Shown: piece by piece, positions 1 to 9,019 of the stretch
Position numbering within the stretch: the stretch's first letter is position 1
How the letters are laid out: each line of letters starts with the position of its first letter
Assembly (NCBI RefSeq): GCF_012726265.1
Contig: NZ_JAASAG010000013.1
Span: 1-64,000, forward strand
Direction of reading: 5' to 3'
Origin: Streptomyces sp. HNM0575
GTDB lineage: Bacteria > Actinomycetota > Actinomycetes > Streptomycetales > Streptomycetaceae
Length of the DNA stretch: 64,000 nucleotides
Position numbers and translations under genes: made by a program
Notes under the pieces: generated by a model
What the model was told of the DNA's origin: nothing
Seen by the model: only the letters and a program-made list of their open reading frames with translations
The model's database searches: none

Positions 1-1
1 C

Positions 2-136
2 TACGACAAGAAGATCGCCCAGGGTAAGCACCACACTCAAGCCCTTCTCTGCCTCGCGAGACGACGAGCCGACGTGCTCTTCGCGATGCTCCGCGACGGC
101 ACCTTCTACGACCCCAAGCCCACCCCCACGGGTTGA
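2..136 (+). pseudogene. IS110-family transposase, C-terminal fragment
   Basis: An open frame enters from the left edge and stops at TGA 134-136. Its 44 residues (YDKKIAQGKHHTQALLCLAR and onward, then VLFAMLRD) match the end of the next transposase fragment at 215-907 almost word for word, so both belong to the same family. IS110-type transposases carry a C-terminal Transposase_20 domain that ends in this kind of helix. The rest of the gene lies outside the window, so I cannot tell whether the copy is complete. The short stretch after the stop (133-160) recurs at 824-851 and is probably part of the element end. Confidence 0.6.
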
Positions 137-214
137 CGAAACCCATAGGGACACCCCCCCGTTATCTTCTTCGCGGTCCTGCAATGGGGCCGTTGGCCTC
201 CGGGCCCGGCATGA

Positions 215-907
215 CTGTCGCTCCCTGTCGAAGTCATCCGCCCCCAGGCTCCGCGCATAGCCCAACGGCTCATCGACGACGTCTTCGCCGCCCTCGACGA
301 ACAGACCGTCATCGTCCCCGGGACCGGCACCCTCGACGTGATCGTGCCCTCCCTGGCCAAGTCCCTCGCAGCCCTCCACGAGCAACGCCGAACCCTGGAA
401 ACCCAGATCGAGGCCCTGCTGGAGGCCCACCCTCTTCCCACGGTCCTGACGTCGATGCCCGGCGTCGGCGTCAGGACCGCCGCGTCAGTCCTCCTGGTCA
501 CCGTCGGCGACGGCAGCTCGTTTCCCACTGCCGCCCACCTGGCCTCCTACGCCGGTCTCGTCCCCACGACAAAGTCGTCGGGGAGCTCGATCCACGGCGA
601 ACACGCCCCCAGAGCCGGCAACCGGCAACTGAAACGCGCCATGTTCCTCTCCGCGTTCGCTGCCCTCCACAACCCGGCCTCCCGCACCTATTACGACAAG
701 TGCCGAGCCCGAGGCAAAACCCACACCCAAGCCCTCCTCCGCCTCGCCCGCCACCACATCAGCGTCCTCTTCGCCATGCTCCGCGACAGCACCAACTACG
801 AACCCCGCACCCCCGACCACCGCTTGACGAAACACATAGAGGCACCCCCCCACCTGAGTCGTGTAGCTGTGTGGCGCCCAACGCACGTGGACAGCGGGGC
901 CTACTGA
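215..907 (+). pseudogene. IS110-family transposase, 5'-truncated
   Basis: This frame opens just after an in-frame TGA at 212-214 and has no start codon that would restore the N-terminal DEDD catalytic domain. The readable part begins around 227 (VEVIRPQAPRIAQRLIDDVF). It runs through a coiled helix into the Transposase_20 signature LTSMPGVGVRTAASVLL and YAGLVPTTKSSGSS, and finishes with YYDKCRARGKTHTQALLRLA. IS110 elements use a RuvC-like N-terminal domain plus this C-terminal domain to move circular intermediates. Here the first is missing, so the copy should be inactive. The normal TGA (825-827) is out of frame, which adds about 26 non-homologous residues. Confidence 0.7.
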
Positions 908-1050
908 GCCCGGTCCTTCGGCCCTGGGGCTCAGTTTGGGTCTCATTCACCGCCGTCCAACCCTGTTCAGCGGTGGCCACGGGCCCAGTCCCGGTGCAGG
1001 GTTGAACGCCCCTGAACGACCGTGTACAAGGCGCTCATCAGCGCGAACAG

Positions 1051-1105
1051 ACCTCGAAAGCGAGTGAGGGGCAACCCTCCGTGGGTTCAAATCCCACCGC
1101 TACCG
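1051..1105 (+). tRNA. tRNA-Ser(CGA), 3' half only (att-site remnant)
   Basis: From the anticodon loop (CTCGAAA, anticodon CGA) onward every tRNA-Ser element is present. There is a long variable arm (GAGGG-gcaa-CCCTC), a T arm (GTGGG, loop TTCAAAT, CCCAC, 1081-1097), the 3' acceptor strand CGCTACC (1098-1104) and a discriminator G. The 5' half is absent. The acceptor partner GGTAGCG does not occur in the 90 bases upstream, and the bases before the loop do not pair with the 3' anticodon stem. Tyrosine integrases often cross over at the anticodon loop and duplicate the 3' part of a tRNA. This is therefore best read as one attachment site of an integrated or lost element, not a working tRNA. Confidence 0.7.
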
Positions 1106-1130
1106 CTTCTGCGGTGTCGCAGGACATCGG

Positions 1131-1165
1131 AACTCCCGGGCCCACGGTCGTGGGTCCGGGAGTTT
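1131..1165 (+). terminator. Hairpin terminator behind the tRNA-Ser remnant
   Basis: AACTCCCGG and CCGGGAGTT pair around an inner CCCACG/CGTGGG stem with a short loop, followed by TTG. It lies 25 bases after the tRNA 3' end, the usual place for a tRNA terminator. Confidence 0.6.
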
Positions 1166-1592
1166 GTCGTGCGGGGTGCGGGTGGTCGGCGCCCGCGGCC
1201 CCGACCTTCTGGGCCCGGGCGGCACTGTGCCCTGTCGCTGAACCCGCCCTGCACTTCGCCGGGGGCCATGGCCGCGCGTCCACAAGAGCCTGAAACACCA
1301 GGGCTGCTTTGAACTGCCGCGCCTCTGCGCTGCATTGGCGCTCTTCAGCACCCCTACGCACCGCTGCCGCTACGTACCGCCGCCGCCGGCGATCCCATCT
1401 CGGACAAACCCCCGGGAAGGGCCGCACACCCCTCAACCGCCGTCTTTGAACGGCGACTTGACGCGCTTCGGCAGAAACCCAGGGGCGCAACCCGGATGAC
1501 TTGACGCGTTGTGCACACACCATGAACATGAGGCTGGCAAAGAGAGCGCTCTCACCCCCACGATCGTTCACTCTCTGAACTAGGAGAGCTCA
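1166..1592. other. Spacer before the beta-helix gene
   Basis: No convincing gene. The decamer ACTTGACGCG occurs twice, at 1456-1465 and 1499-1508, 43 bp apart. Each copy holds a TTGACG that could serve as a -35 element, but I see no good -10 partner. It may be a repeated regulator site. Confidence 0.3.
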
Positions 1593-3392
1593 ATGCACAC
1601 ACCCCCCACAGATGCCGCCGGCGACCCCTCATCTGGACCTTCACGTCGCAAGGTCCTCGGAGTGGCGGCCGTCGCCGTACCCGCCGCCGCGGGGCTCGCG
1701 GCGACGCTCCCGTCCCTGGCGTCAGGCGCCCCCGCAGCCAAGAAGCTTCCCGGGGGCGGCGACCTCGGCCCGAACGTGATCGTCTTCGACCCGGACACGT
1801 CCGGGATCCAGGACAAGCTCGACGAGATCTTCAAGAAGCAGGAGAAGGCCCAGTTCGGCGACGCGCGGTACGCGCTCCTCTTCAAGCCGGGCAAGTACAG
1901 CGGCCTCAACGCCCAACTCGGCTTCTACACCTCGATCATGGGCCTCGGCCTGTCGCCCGACGACACGACGATCAACGGTGACGTGACGGTCGACGCCGGC
2001 TGGTTCGACGGCAACGCGACGCAGAACTTCTGGCGTTCCGCGGAGAACCTCGCCCTCGTCCCCAAGAACGGCACCAACCGGTGGGCGGTCTCCCAAGCCG
2101 CCCCGTTCCGGCGGATGCACGTCAAGGGCGGCCTCAACCTGGCCCCCGACGGCTACGGTTGGGCGAGCGGCGGCTACATAGCGGACAGCCGTATCGACGG
2201 CGAGGTCGGGCCGTACTCCCAGCAGCAGTGGTACACACGCGACAGCTCGGTCGGCAAGTGGAAGAACGCCGTCTGGAACATGGTCTTCTCCGGCGTCGAG
2301 GGCGCACCGGCGGCGTCGTACCCGGACCCGCCCTACACCGTTCTCAAGACCACCCCGGTCTCCCGTGAGAAGCCCTTCCTCTACCTGGACGGCAAGGACT
2401 ACAAGGTCTTCGTCCCCGCCAAGCGCACCGAGTCCAGCGGCACCACCTGGGGCAGCGGGACGCCGAAGGGCGAGTCGCTGGCGCTGGACAAGTTCTACGT
2501 GGCCCAGCCCAAGGACGACGCGAAGACGCTCAACGCCGCCCTGGAGCAGGGCCTGCACCTGCTGCTGACGCCCGGCATCTACAAGGTCGACGCGCCCGTC
2601 GAGATCAAGCGCGAGAACACGGTCGTACTCGGCCTCGGCTACGCCACCATCGTCCCGAGCGGCGGCGCCACCGCCGTGAAGGTCGCCGACGTCGACGGCG
2701 TGCGGCTCGCGGGCATCCTGATCGACGCGGGCAAGGAGAACTCCAAGACCCTGCTGGAAGTCGGCCCCGAGGGCGCGTCGAAGGACCACTCCGGCAACCC
2801 GACGACGGTGCAGGACGTGTTCGTCCGGATCGGCGGCGCCGGCGTCGGCAAGGCCACCACCAGCATGGTCATCAACAGCAAGGACACCATCGTCGACCAC
2901 GTCTGGGTCTGGCGCGCCGACCACGGCGACGGCGTCGGCTGGGAGACCAACCGCGCCGACTACGGAGTCCGCGTCAACGGCGACTCCGTCCTGGCGACCG
3001 GCCTGTTCGTCGAGCACTTCAACAAGTTCGACGTCGACTGGCACGGCGACAAGGGACGGACGATCTTCTTCCAGAACGAGAAGGCGTACGACGCTCCCAA
3101 CCAGGAGGCCATCCAGAACGGCGACACCAAGGGCTTCGCCGGTTACCGCATCGACGACAAGGTGACCACGCACGAAGGCTGGGGCCTCGGCAGCTACTGC
3201 TTCTACAACGTGGACCCGAAGATCCGTCAGGGGCACGGTTTCGAGGCGCCGGAGAAGGAAGGCGTCAAGCTGCACAACCTGTGCGTCGTCTCCCTCGGCG
3301 GCAAGGGGCAGTACGAGCACGTGATCAACAAGACCGGCGACCCCACCTCGGGCGAGGACACGAAGCCGTCCACCGTGACGTCCTTCCCCTGA
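1593..3392 (+). CDS. Tat-exported parallel beta-helix protein, GH55-like
   Basis: A 599-residue exported protein. A twin-arginine motif (SRRKVLG, about residues 17-23) precedes a hydrophobic stretch and an Ala-rich cleavage region, so folded export by Tat is likely. The body alternates short beta strands and glycines. Two rhamnogalacturonase-like helical halves seem present, with repeated phrases such as TTINGDVTVDAGWF and DVDGVRLAGILIDAG. This layout resembles the tandem beta-helix of family GH55 exo-beta-1,3-glucanases and related proteins that actinomycetes secrete on plant or fungal glucan. I could not confirm catalytic residues, so the activity is inference. The start is set by AGGAG at 1582-1586. 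A strong hairpin follows the stop. Confidence 0.75.
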   Translation: MHTPPTDAAGDPSSGPSRRKVLGVAAVAVPAAAGLAATLPSLASGAPAAKKLPGGGDLGPNVIVFDPDTSGIQDKLDEIFKKQEKAQFGDARYALLFKPGKYSGLNAQLGFYTSIMGLGLSPDDTTINGDVTVDAGWFDGNATQNFWRSAENLALVPKNGTNRWAVSQAAPFRRMHVKGGLNLAPDGYGWASGGYIADSRIDGEVGPYSQQQWYTRDSSVGKWKNAVWNMVFSGVEGAPAASYPDPPYTVLKTTPVSREKPFLYLDGKDYKVFVPAKRTESSGTTWGSGTPKGESLALDKFYVAQPKDDAKTLNAALEQGLHLLLTPGIYKVDAPVEIKRENTVVLGLGYATIVPSGGATAVKVADVDGVRLAGILIDAGKENSKTLLEVGPEGASKDHSGNPTTVQDVFVRIGGAGVGKATTSMVINSKDTIVDHVWVWRADHGDGVGWETNRADYGVRVNGDSVLATGLFVEHFNKFDVDWHGDKGRTIFFQNEKAYDAPNQEAIQNGDTKGFAGYRIDDKVTTHEGWGLGSYCFYNVDPKIRQGHGFEAPEKEGVKLHNLCVVSLGGKGQYEHVINKTGDPTSGEDTKPSTVTSFP

Positions 3393-3396
3393 CACG

Positions 3397-3424
3397 GGCC
3401 GGGGCGGACCGCTCCGCCCCGGCC
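3397..3424 (+). terminator. Terminator of the beta-helix gene
   Basis: A perfect 12-bp stem, GGCCGGGGCGGA with TCCGCCCCGGCC, has a 4-base loop and begins 5 bases after the stop codon. Confidence 0.7.
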
Positions 3425-3474
3425 GGTGACCTGTGCTGAACCAGCACACCACCGCTACCGCTTCCGAATTGCAC

Positions 3475-3515
3475 ACGACGGCGGGCCGGATCACGACGAT
3501 CCGGCCCGCCGTCGT
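3475..3515. terminator. Perfect 18-bp inverted repeat, bidirectional terminator
   Basis: ACGACGGCGGGCCGGATC is followed by a 5-base loop and its exact complement. It sits between the beta-helix gene and the leftward LanC fragment. It probably once ended the leftward gene, because the truncated LanC frame now reads straight through it without a stop. Confidence 0.6.
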
Positions 3516-3539
3516 TCCGTCTCCATCGGCGCTCCGTCT

Positions 3540-4001
3540 CGGCTCGCCCCAGCGCGTGCCGTCGAAGCGTGACCGTACGAGTTCGAGGGCGTGGTCCGTG
3601 GCGGCGCCGGCTGCCGTGTCGCCGAGCCGGTCGCCAACTGCCCGCAGGACGACGGCCGTTCCGGTGCGGCCGAAGTAGAGGGAGTCGTCGTCGCCGACGT
3701 CGACGGTGTCCGCGAGGGTACGGGCGGCGCGCAGCGCGGTGTCCGCGTAGAAGTCGTCGCCGAAGTGCCGCCACGCCTTCAGGAACACGGGAATGATCCC
3801 GGCCGTGCCGCTGTAGAGGATCGGATCGGGCTCGTCGTCCGAGGGCCCGGCCGTCCAGGCGATGCCTCCGCCGCCGGCGTACCGGGCCGTCGCGAGCAGC
3901 CACCGCAGCCCGTCCAGCGCGAGGGACTCGGCCTCCTCGACGGACACGGCCCCGGCTCCGGTCCCGACCCCGGTCCCGGTCCCGGTCTCACGCGCCACCA
4001 T
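3540..4001 (-). pseudogene. LanC-like protein, N-terminal part only
   Basis: Reading leftward from ATG 4001 (ribosome site GAGGG about 9 bases upstream) gives an N-terminal (alpha/alpha) barrel-like stretch: SLALDGLRWLLATARYAGGG, then ILYSGTAGIIPVFLKAWRHF and SLYFGRTGTAVVLRAVGDRL. These YSG-AG and FGRTG repeats are typical of lanthionine synthetase C-like proteins, whose full length is about 400 residues. Homology ends after roughly 155 residues (RWGEPR). The frame then runs through a terminator hairpin and antisense to the neighbouring gene with no stop until 1722. The C-terminal half that carries the zinc ligands (two Cys, one His) is lost, so cyclase activity is not expected. No lanthipeptide precursor or dehydratase is nearby. 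Confidence 0.6.
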
Positions 4002-4287
4002 GGGCCGACCCTCGCACGGCCCTCCGAACGGCGACGCGGAAATGCCGAGCACTCCGACTCCCCGCGGTCGAGCCGGAATGGGCTGTACTCGAACGTCCGC
4101 CCGGACGCGGCGGGACGCGGCGGGCCGGTTCTCGTCGCGGTCGCGGTTCATCACCGGGCGCTCACGCACTGATGCGGTGACACCGGATCAGATGTAGATT
4201 CGGCTGTCCCCACATTTCACATCTCGCACCTTGGCGATGTGCCGACGGGGATTGGGCTCGCGATGCCAAACGGGGGTTGGGCTCACG

Positions 4288-5160
4288 ATGACGCGTCACG
4301 CGGCCGCGCTGGGCCGCTATGAGGTACGGCTGCTGCTGTGGCTGCTGGAGCAGTGCGGCGACCGCGCCCAAGTTCCGGTGCCCACCGGCGACTTCGCCCT
4401 GCGGCAGAACAAGCCGGCGCTCGGAGTGGCCGCGGTCGTGGAGGCCCTTCAGGAGCGGGGACTCGTACAGGCCCATGAGGAAGGGGAGTTGCCGCCGCCC
4501 GACGCGGAGCTCACCTCCGAGGGCCTTGCGCGTGCCCACGAACTCGCCGGGGAGCGGGGGGACTTGGCGGCGCTCCAGCGCTACACCGAGGACGCCCTGC
4601 TCGACTGGGCGCACGAGCAGGAGCGGACCGGCCACCGGCCGCGCCTGAAGGAGTTCTTCGTCTCCGAGCAGGTCTTCTTCCACGGCAGCCCGCTCAGCCA
4701 GAGCGAAGTCGAGGGCAGCGCACGCTTCTTGTGCCAGGCCGGGCTGCTCACGGTGAGCGGCGGGACGGTGGCCGACCGGGTGTCGCTGACGCCCGCGGGA
4801 CGGCGCTGTGCGGCCGAGGGATGCGGCGTATCGGAGCATCTGACCCGCGAGCCGGCTCCCGCCAGCATCCATGTCGAGCACGTCGAGGGCGACTTCAACG
4901 TCACGTACGGCAATGTCGTGAGGTTCGTCGACACGATCCGCGAGCACGCCCCGGGCCTCGATCTGGACGCCGAGCGGCTGGACCGACTCATGCGGGACAC
5001 CGAGGAGTTGCGCCGCACGGGTGCCCTGCCTCAGCAGCGCGGCACGCAGCGCACCCTCACGGCACGGATATGCGAGCAGCTGTCGGCGGCTCCCAACTCG
5101 GCGGCGGCGCAAGCCCTGTTGCACACCATCGGACCGGTTCTGACGAGGCTGCTCGGCTGA
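4288..5160 (+). CDS. Hypothetical protein with two winged-helix-like segments, first gene of a three-gene unit
   Basis: About 290 residues from ATG 4288. The same frame is open from 4231, but the GGGGG ribosome site at 4272-4276 favours 4288. The N-terminal half looks like two short winged-helix units: RYEVRLLLWLLEQCGDRAQV with an ELTSEGLARAHEL tail, then SEVEGSARFLCQAGLL with VSLTPAGRRCA. The C-terminal third begins with a strand-rich phrase (SIHVEHVEGDFNVTYGNVVR) and continues as helices. I do not recognise a named family. The gene lies 40 bp upstream of an ATPase whose gene overlaps a membrane sensor gene, so all three are probably one operon. DNA binding or an adaptor role is only inferred. 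Confidence 0.75.
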   Translation: MTRHAAALGRYEVRLLLWLLEQCGDRAQVPVPTGDFALRQNKPALGVAAVVEALQERGLVQAHEEGELPPPDAELTSEGLARAHELAGERGDLAALQRYTEDALLDWAHEQERTGHRPRLKEFFVSEQVFFHGSPLSQSEVEGSARFLCQAGLLTVSGGTVADRVSLTPAGRRCAAEGCGVSEHLTREPAPASIHVEHVEGDFNVTYGNVVRFVDTIREHAPGLDLDAERLDRLMRDTEELRRTGALPQQRGTQRTLTARICEQLSAAPNSAAAQALLHTIGPVLTRLLG

Positions 5161-5200
5161 GCGGCCGGTCACCCGGCAGCCAGGAGCAGGGAGGACGAGC

Positions 5201-7223
5201 GTGAGCAGACTGTACGGCCGGGACGTCCTCCTGGACGACCTCGTACCGAGCCTGATCGGACTCGCCCCGGGGGAGCCGGAGTTGCTGGCGCAGGCGCACC
5301 CCGGCGGATCCGCCCGCGCTGCTGCTGACCGGGCCGCACGGCAGCGGCCGTACCGCCGTGCTCGACGCCCTGTTCGCCTCGTACCGCACGCGGATTCCGG
5401 CGGCCAAGGTGGACTGCGCGCGGGACGCCGCCGCCGGGGCGATGGTGGCCAACACCTCCCAGGGTGCCGACGTGCTGACCGACGCGGTCTGCGGTCTCTG
5501 CTCGCCCGTGACCGGGCAGAAGCGGGTGCGGCTGCCGCGCCTGTGGACGGGGCTCGCGGCGATCTCCGCCTGGAGCCGCGGCGACCAGCAGGAGCAGGGC
5601 GCCGCTCAGGCGCGGATGCGGCGCCTGCTCACCGAGTGCGGTCTGGTCCCCGACGGGGCGCCGGAGGCGAGCAGTTGGGTACAGGACGTCAACGGCACGC
5701 TGGCGCTGGGCGACGGTGATCTCGCGCCGGTCGCCGAGGCCTCCGTGAAACTGTTCACCGAGAGGTATCTCAACCGCAGGCAGGCGCGTGACGTGCGCTC
5801 CTTCTACGCCGGACGGCTCGGGCCGGACCGTGCCGCACAGCCGCTGTACGAACTGTGCCGCTACTTCCACCTCGGCGACGACCTCCGCGAGGAGTCGGAG
5901 GCCTCGCTCGCGGCGGCGCTCCTGGAGGACCTGAAAGCCCACTACAGCGGCTGGGTGCAGCTCAACCGCACCCCGCGGCCGCTGCTCCTGCTCGACGACG
6001 TACACGCCGCGCCGGGCTCCCGCCTCCTCCAGCAGCTGCTCACCCACCGGGCGCAGGGCGCACGCGACCCGCTGATCCTGGTGGCCTCCGCGCGCGGCGG
6101 GGCCCGCCGCCGGGGCGGGCCCGACGCGGCGGTGCGCACGCCGGCACAGGTCGCGGGCGGTGCGAGCGGCTGGGAGCGGCCGGCGACGGGATCGCCGTCG
6201 GCCGGGCTGATCGCCGTCGATCTGCCGCCCCTGGAGCGGAACGACATCGTGACGATGCTGATGGCCGCCGATCCGCCGCCGCGTCCCGAACTCCCGCGTG
6301 CGGTACGGCGGTTCACCCAGGGATCGCCCCTCGGGTGCGGTCTGCTGCGGGACGCCGTCGTCGCCGATCCGCGGGCGGCGTCCACGGCAGGGCACGACGT
6401 GGGCGCGCTTCAGCTGTCCGGGCAGTCGGTGACGAGGCAGATCGTGGCCCGGCTGGTGCCGGACGCCCAACTGCGCCGCAATCTTGTGCTGTTCTCCGTC
6501 GCGCAGGACGACGCCGCGGCACGCGCCCTGGCCGACGCCTATCTGAGCACCGATCCCGAGCGTGCCGCCGTCGAGACGGCCCGCAGCCATCTGCGCGCCG
6601 AACACGGGGCGGCGGGACGGCCGTTCGTCGCGGACCCGTTCCTGCGGGCGGTGCTCGTACTCGAACTGCGCCGTCGCAGGCCCGAGTTCACGGATGCACA
6701 GCAAACCTGGTCCGGAGTGCACGAGTTGCTGCGCGAGCACCACGCGGACGCGGGCCAGCCGCTGGACGCCCTGCATCACGCGCTCGCGGGCGGCGACGCG
6801 GCGCACGTGGCGCAGCGTCTCGCCGAGCGGTTCCCTCCGCCGACCCCCGCACAGGAGTGGCTGCGCGACCTGTGGCACGTGGCGTCGGCACCGCATCCGC
6901 CGGACCCGGGCTGGGCCGGCGAGTGCCGGACCGTGGCCACGGGTGCACCCGGCACGGAGCCCGCCGGTGACGACGTGCAGCGCTCCGTACACCGCCTCCT
7001 GCATGCGGTGTGGCTGGCCGCCGATCCGCTGACCGCGCCGGACGAGGCGCTGTGCGGGCGGATCAAGTGGGAGCTCGAATTCCTGTCCGGGAGGCACTCC
7101 ACGGGCGCGGGCACGCTCTACGACGCCGCCCAGGAGTGGCAGGAGGAGCTGCGCGAGCTGCGTACGCCGCCCTCCGCCTTACCGGCCCCGGACCCTGAAG
7201 GGAGCCACGGTGAGAATCACTGA
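5201..7223 (+). CDS. P-loop ATPase (STAND/AAA-like), frameshifted near its Walker A
   Basis: GTG 5201 follows AGGGAGG and encodes SRLYGRDVLLDDLVPSLIG, a typical ATPase N terminus. The P-loop itself (LLLTGPHGSGRTAVLDALF) lies in the next frame. Dropping one C from CCCC at 5299-5302 joins both parts into about 673 residues. The next start in the downstream frame, GTG 5358, would leave out the P-loop, so 5201 must be the original start. Walker A ends in R-T where K-T is usual, which may weaken nucleotide hydrolysis. PLLLLDDVHAA (near 5980) fits Walker B. The last third is helical. A TTA codon at 7179 suggests bldA-dependent translation. The 3' end overlaps the next gene by 14 bp. Confidence 0.65.
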
Positions 7224-8868
7224 CGCATTGGCCCGCCCGGCCCGAGGCCTGGCCCGGACCGTGTTCGTACGGCCCTTCACGCGGCTGCGGGGCCGCCCGC
7301 CCGGACCGGGAGAGAAGGGCGTGGCGGGGGTGGTGGTCCTCGCCCTCCTGATCGCCGCGGCCTTCCTCGTGATTCCCGTGCTCAACGAGGACGACTGCGC
7401 ACAGGGCCTCCAGGAGCAGAAGGGCGAGTGCGTCGGCCTGCTGGACGCCACTGCGAAGTCGCCGTCCTTCGAGCCCGGCGCACACGGCCCCGATCCGCGC
7501 ATCTCACACCTGGTCGAGAGCGTCGCCGAGGAGAACCAGCGGGTGCGCGACGCCTGGGAGCACCCCGACGAGGACGCGCACAAGAAGCCGTATGTGAAGG
7601 TCGCGCTGCTGCTTCCGTTCAACGGCTCGGAGTCCGGCGCGATGACCACCGAACTCCTCCAGCACAGCCTGGCGGGCGCCTACTCCGCCCAGCACAAGGC
7701 CAATCGGGGGCAGACCGGCGTCAACTTCCAGATGCTCCTGGGCAACATCGGCAAGGACCTCTCCCTGTGGCGCCCCGCGGTGCGCCAGGCCGCGAAGCTC
7801 ACCGGGCACAAGCGCCCGAGCGAGGGCGACTCCCCGCTCGTCGGCGCGATGGGCCTCCCCAACAGCGAGCAGGACACCCAGGACGCGGCCGAAGACCTGA
7901 CCCGCCGGGGCGTCCCGGCGGTCAGCGGCCTCCTCAGCTCACCCGAGATCGACGCCGGCCTGCTCTTCAAGGCCGCGCCCAACAACCGCAACTCCGTTGC
8001 CGCGCTTGCCCGTTACCTCAAGGACGAGCCCGGCAAGGGCCGCGGCTATCTCGTCTGGGACTCGCGCACCAAGGACAACTACGTCACCAACACCAAGGCG
8101 GAGCTGGACCGGCGCTTCGGCAAGCACTACCAGCTGCGCATCCGGCAGAGCTCGTACGTCGGCAGCATGGGCCCGTACGAGGGCGCACCGCACGCCATGG
8201 CCTCCGCCGCCGAGGGCGTCTGCAAGACCGGCTCGGACACCGTCTTCCTGGCGGGCCGCGACTGGGACCTTCCCTATCTGGTGGAGGCGATAGCCAAGGA
8301 GCCCGAGTGCCAGGGCCGCGAGGAGAAGGACACCATCCGGATCCTGCGGGTCGCCACCGGCCTCACCTCCCGGCTGATCACCGGGAAGTCCCGGGCGCTG
8401 ATGGAGCAGGCCGGGGTCGTCACGCTCAACGCGGCGGCCACGGACGCCCCTTCGTGGCGCGCGGGACAGGGAGAGCCGGAGCAGTTCGTGCCGTTCACCG
8501 ACGCCCTGGCGGACGAGACCGGCCTCAAGGGGCGTGCCCTGGACGACGGTTACGCCCTCATGCACTACGACGCCTTCCAGGTCCTCGCCCAGGCCGTAAC
8601 CGAGGCCGAACAGCAACTCCCGGGCCCCCAGCTGCCCTCCAAGCACGACGTCGCCAACACCGTCGAAAACATGCGGATGCTGCCCGACGACGACTGCCAC
8701 AACTGCGTACGGGGCGCCACCGGCAACTTCGGCTACACCACGGGCAACGGCAACTGGCCCGTGTGCAAACCGGTTCCGGTCATCGAATTCCCCCGCCCGT
8801 CCGGCTACACCCCGCCGAAGCCGTACCGGACGAACCAGAGCAAGAGCGGCGCCTGCCCGGCGGAGTGA
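7210..8868 (+). CDS. Membrane-anchored type-I periplasmic-binding-protein sensor
   Basis: 552 residues. A short basic N terminus leads to one membrane helix (GVAGVVVLALLIAAAFLVIP, about residues 38-57) with no lipobox. The large outside part begins with a Cys-rich linker, then PYVKVALLLPFNGSES, the first strand of a type-I periplasmic binding fold as in Leu/Ile/Val receptors. Later stretches SPLVGAMGLPNSEQD and SGSDTVFLAGRDWDLPYL-like text fit its two lobes. Several Cys pairs (DDDCHNC, PVCK, GACPAE) suggest disulfides outside the cell. It starts at GTG 7210 inside the ATPase 3' end, so the two are translationally coupled. No permease is encoded here. A ligand sensor that signals to the ATPase is a reasonable inference. 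Confidence 0.75.
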   Translation: MRITDALARPARGLARTVFVRPFTRLRGRPPGPGEKGVAGVVVLALLIAAAFLVIPVLNEDDCAQGLQEQKGECVGLLDATAKSPSFEPGAHGPDPRISHLVESVAEENQRVRDAWEHPDEDAHKKPYVKVALLLPFNGSESGAMTTELLQHSLAGAYSAQHKANRGQTGVNFQMLLGNIGKDLSLWRPAVRQAAKLTGHKRPSEGDSPLVGAMGLPNSEQDTQDAAEDLTRRGVPAVSGLLSSPEIDAGLLFKAAPNNRNSVAALARYLKDEPGKGRGYLVWDSRTKDNYVTNTKAELDRRFGKHYQLRIRQSSYVGSMGPYEGAPHAMASAAEGVCKTGSDTVFLAGRDWDLPYLVEAIAKEPECQGREEKDTIRILRVATGLTSRLITGKSRALMEQAGVVTLNAAATDAPSWRAGQGEPEQFVPFTDALADETGLKGRALDDGYALMHYDAFQVLAQAVTEAEQQLPGPQLPSKHDVANTVENMRMLPDDDCHNCVRGATGNFGYTTGNGNWPVCKPVPVIEFPRPSGYTPPKPYRTNQSKSGACPAE

Positions 8869-9019
8869 GCGTCCGGGACGGGCCGACGGGGAGGGGACGA
8901 GGGGGCGCCGCTCGGCGTCGCCTCCGTCCCAGGTCATGCGCCGTGTTTGGCGCGTCCGTGCGCAGGTCACCCGGTCCTGTGGACGGTGCGCCAAGTCGTA
9001 CGTACGAGGAGTGAGCCCC

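Noticed and set aside
1020..1105. Complete tRNA-Ser at the left edge
   Set aside because: The 3' half is perfect, but no 5' acceptor strand and no D arm exist upstream.
3540..4001. Active lanthipeptide cluster
   Set aside because: Only half of a LanC-like gene, no precursor, dehydratase or transporter.
1722..4169. Long leftward frame of 815 codons
   Set aside because: Only its first part (LanC-like) is coding. The rest is antisense of the beta-helix gene.
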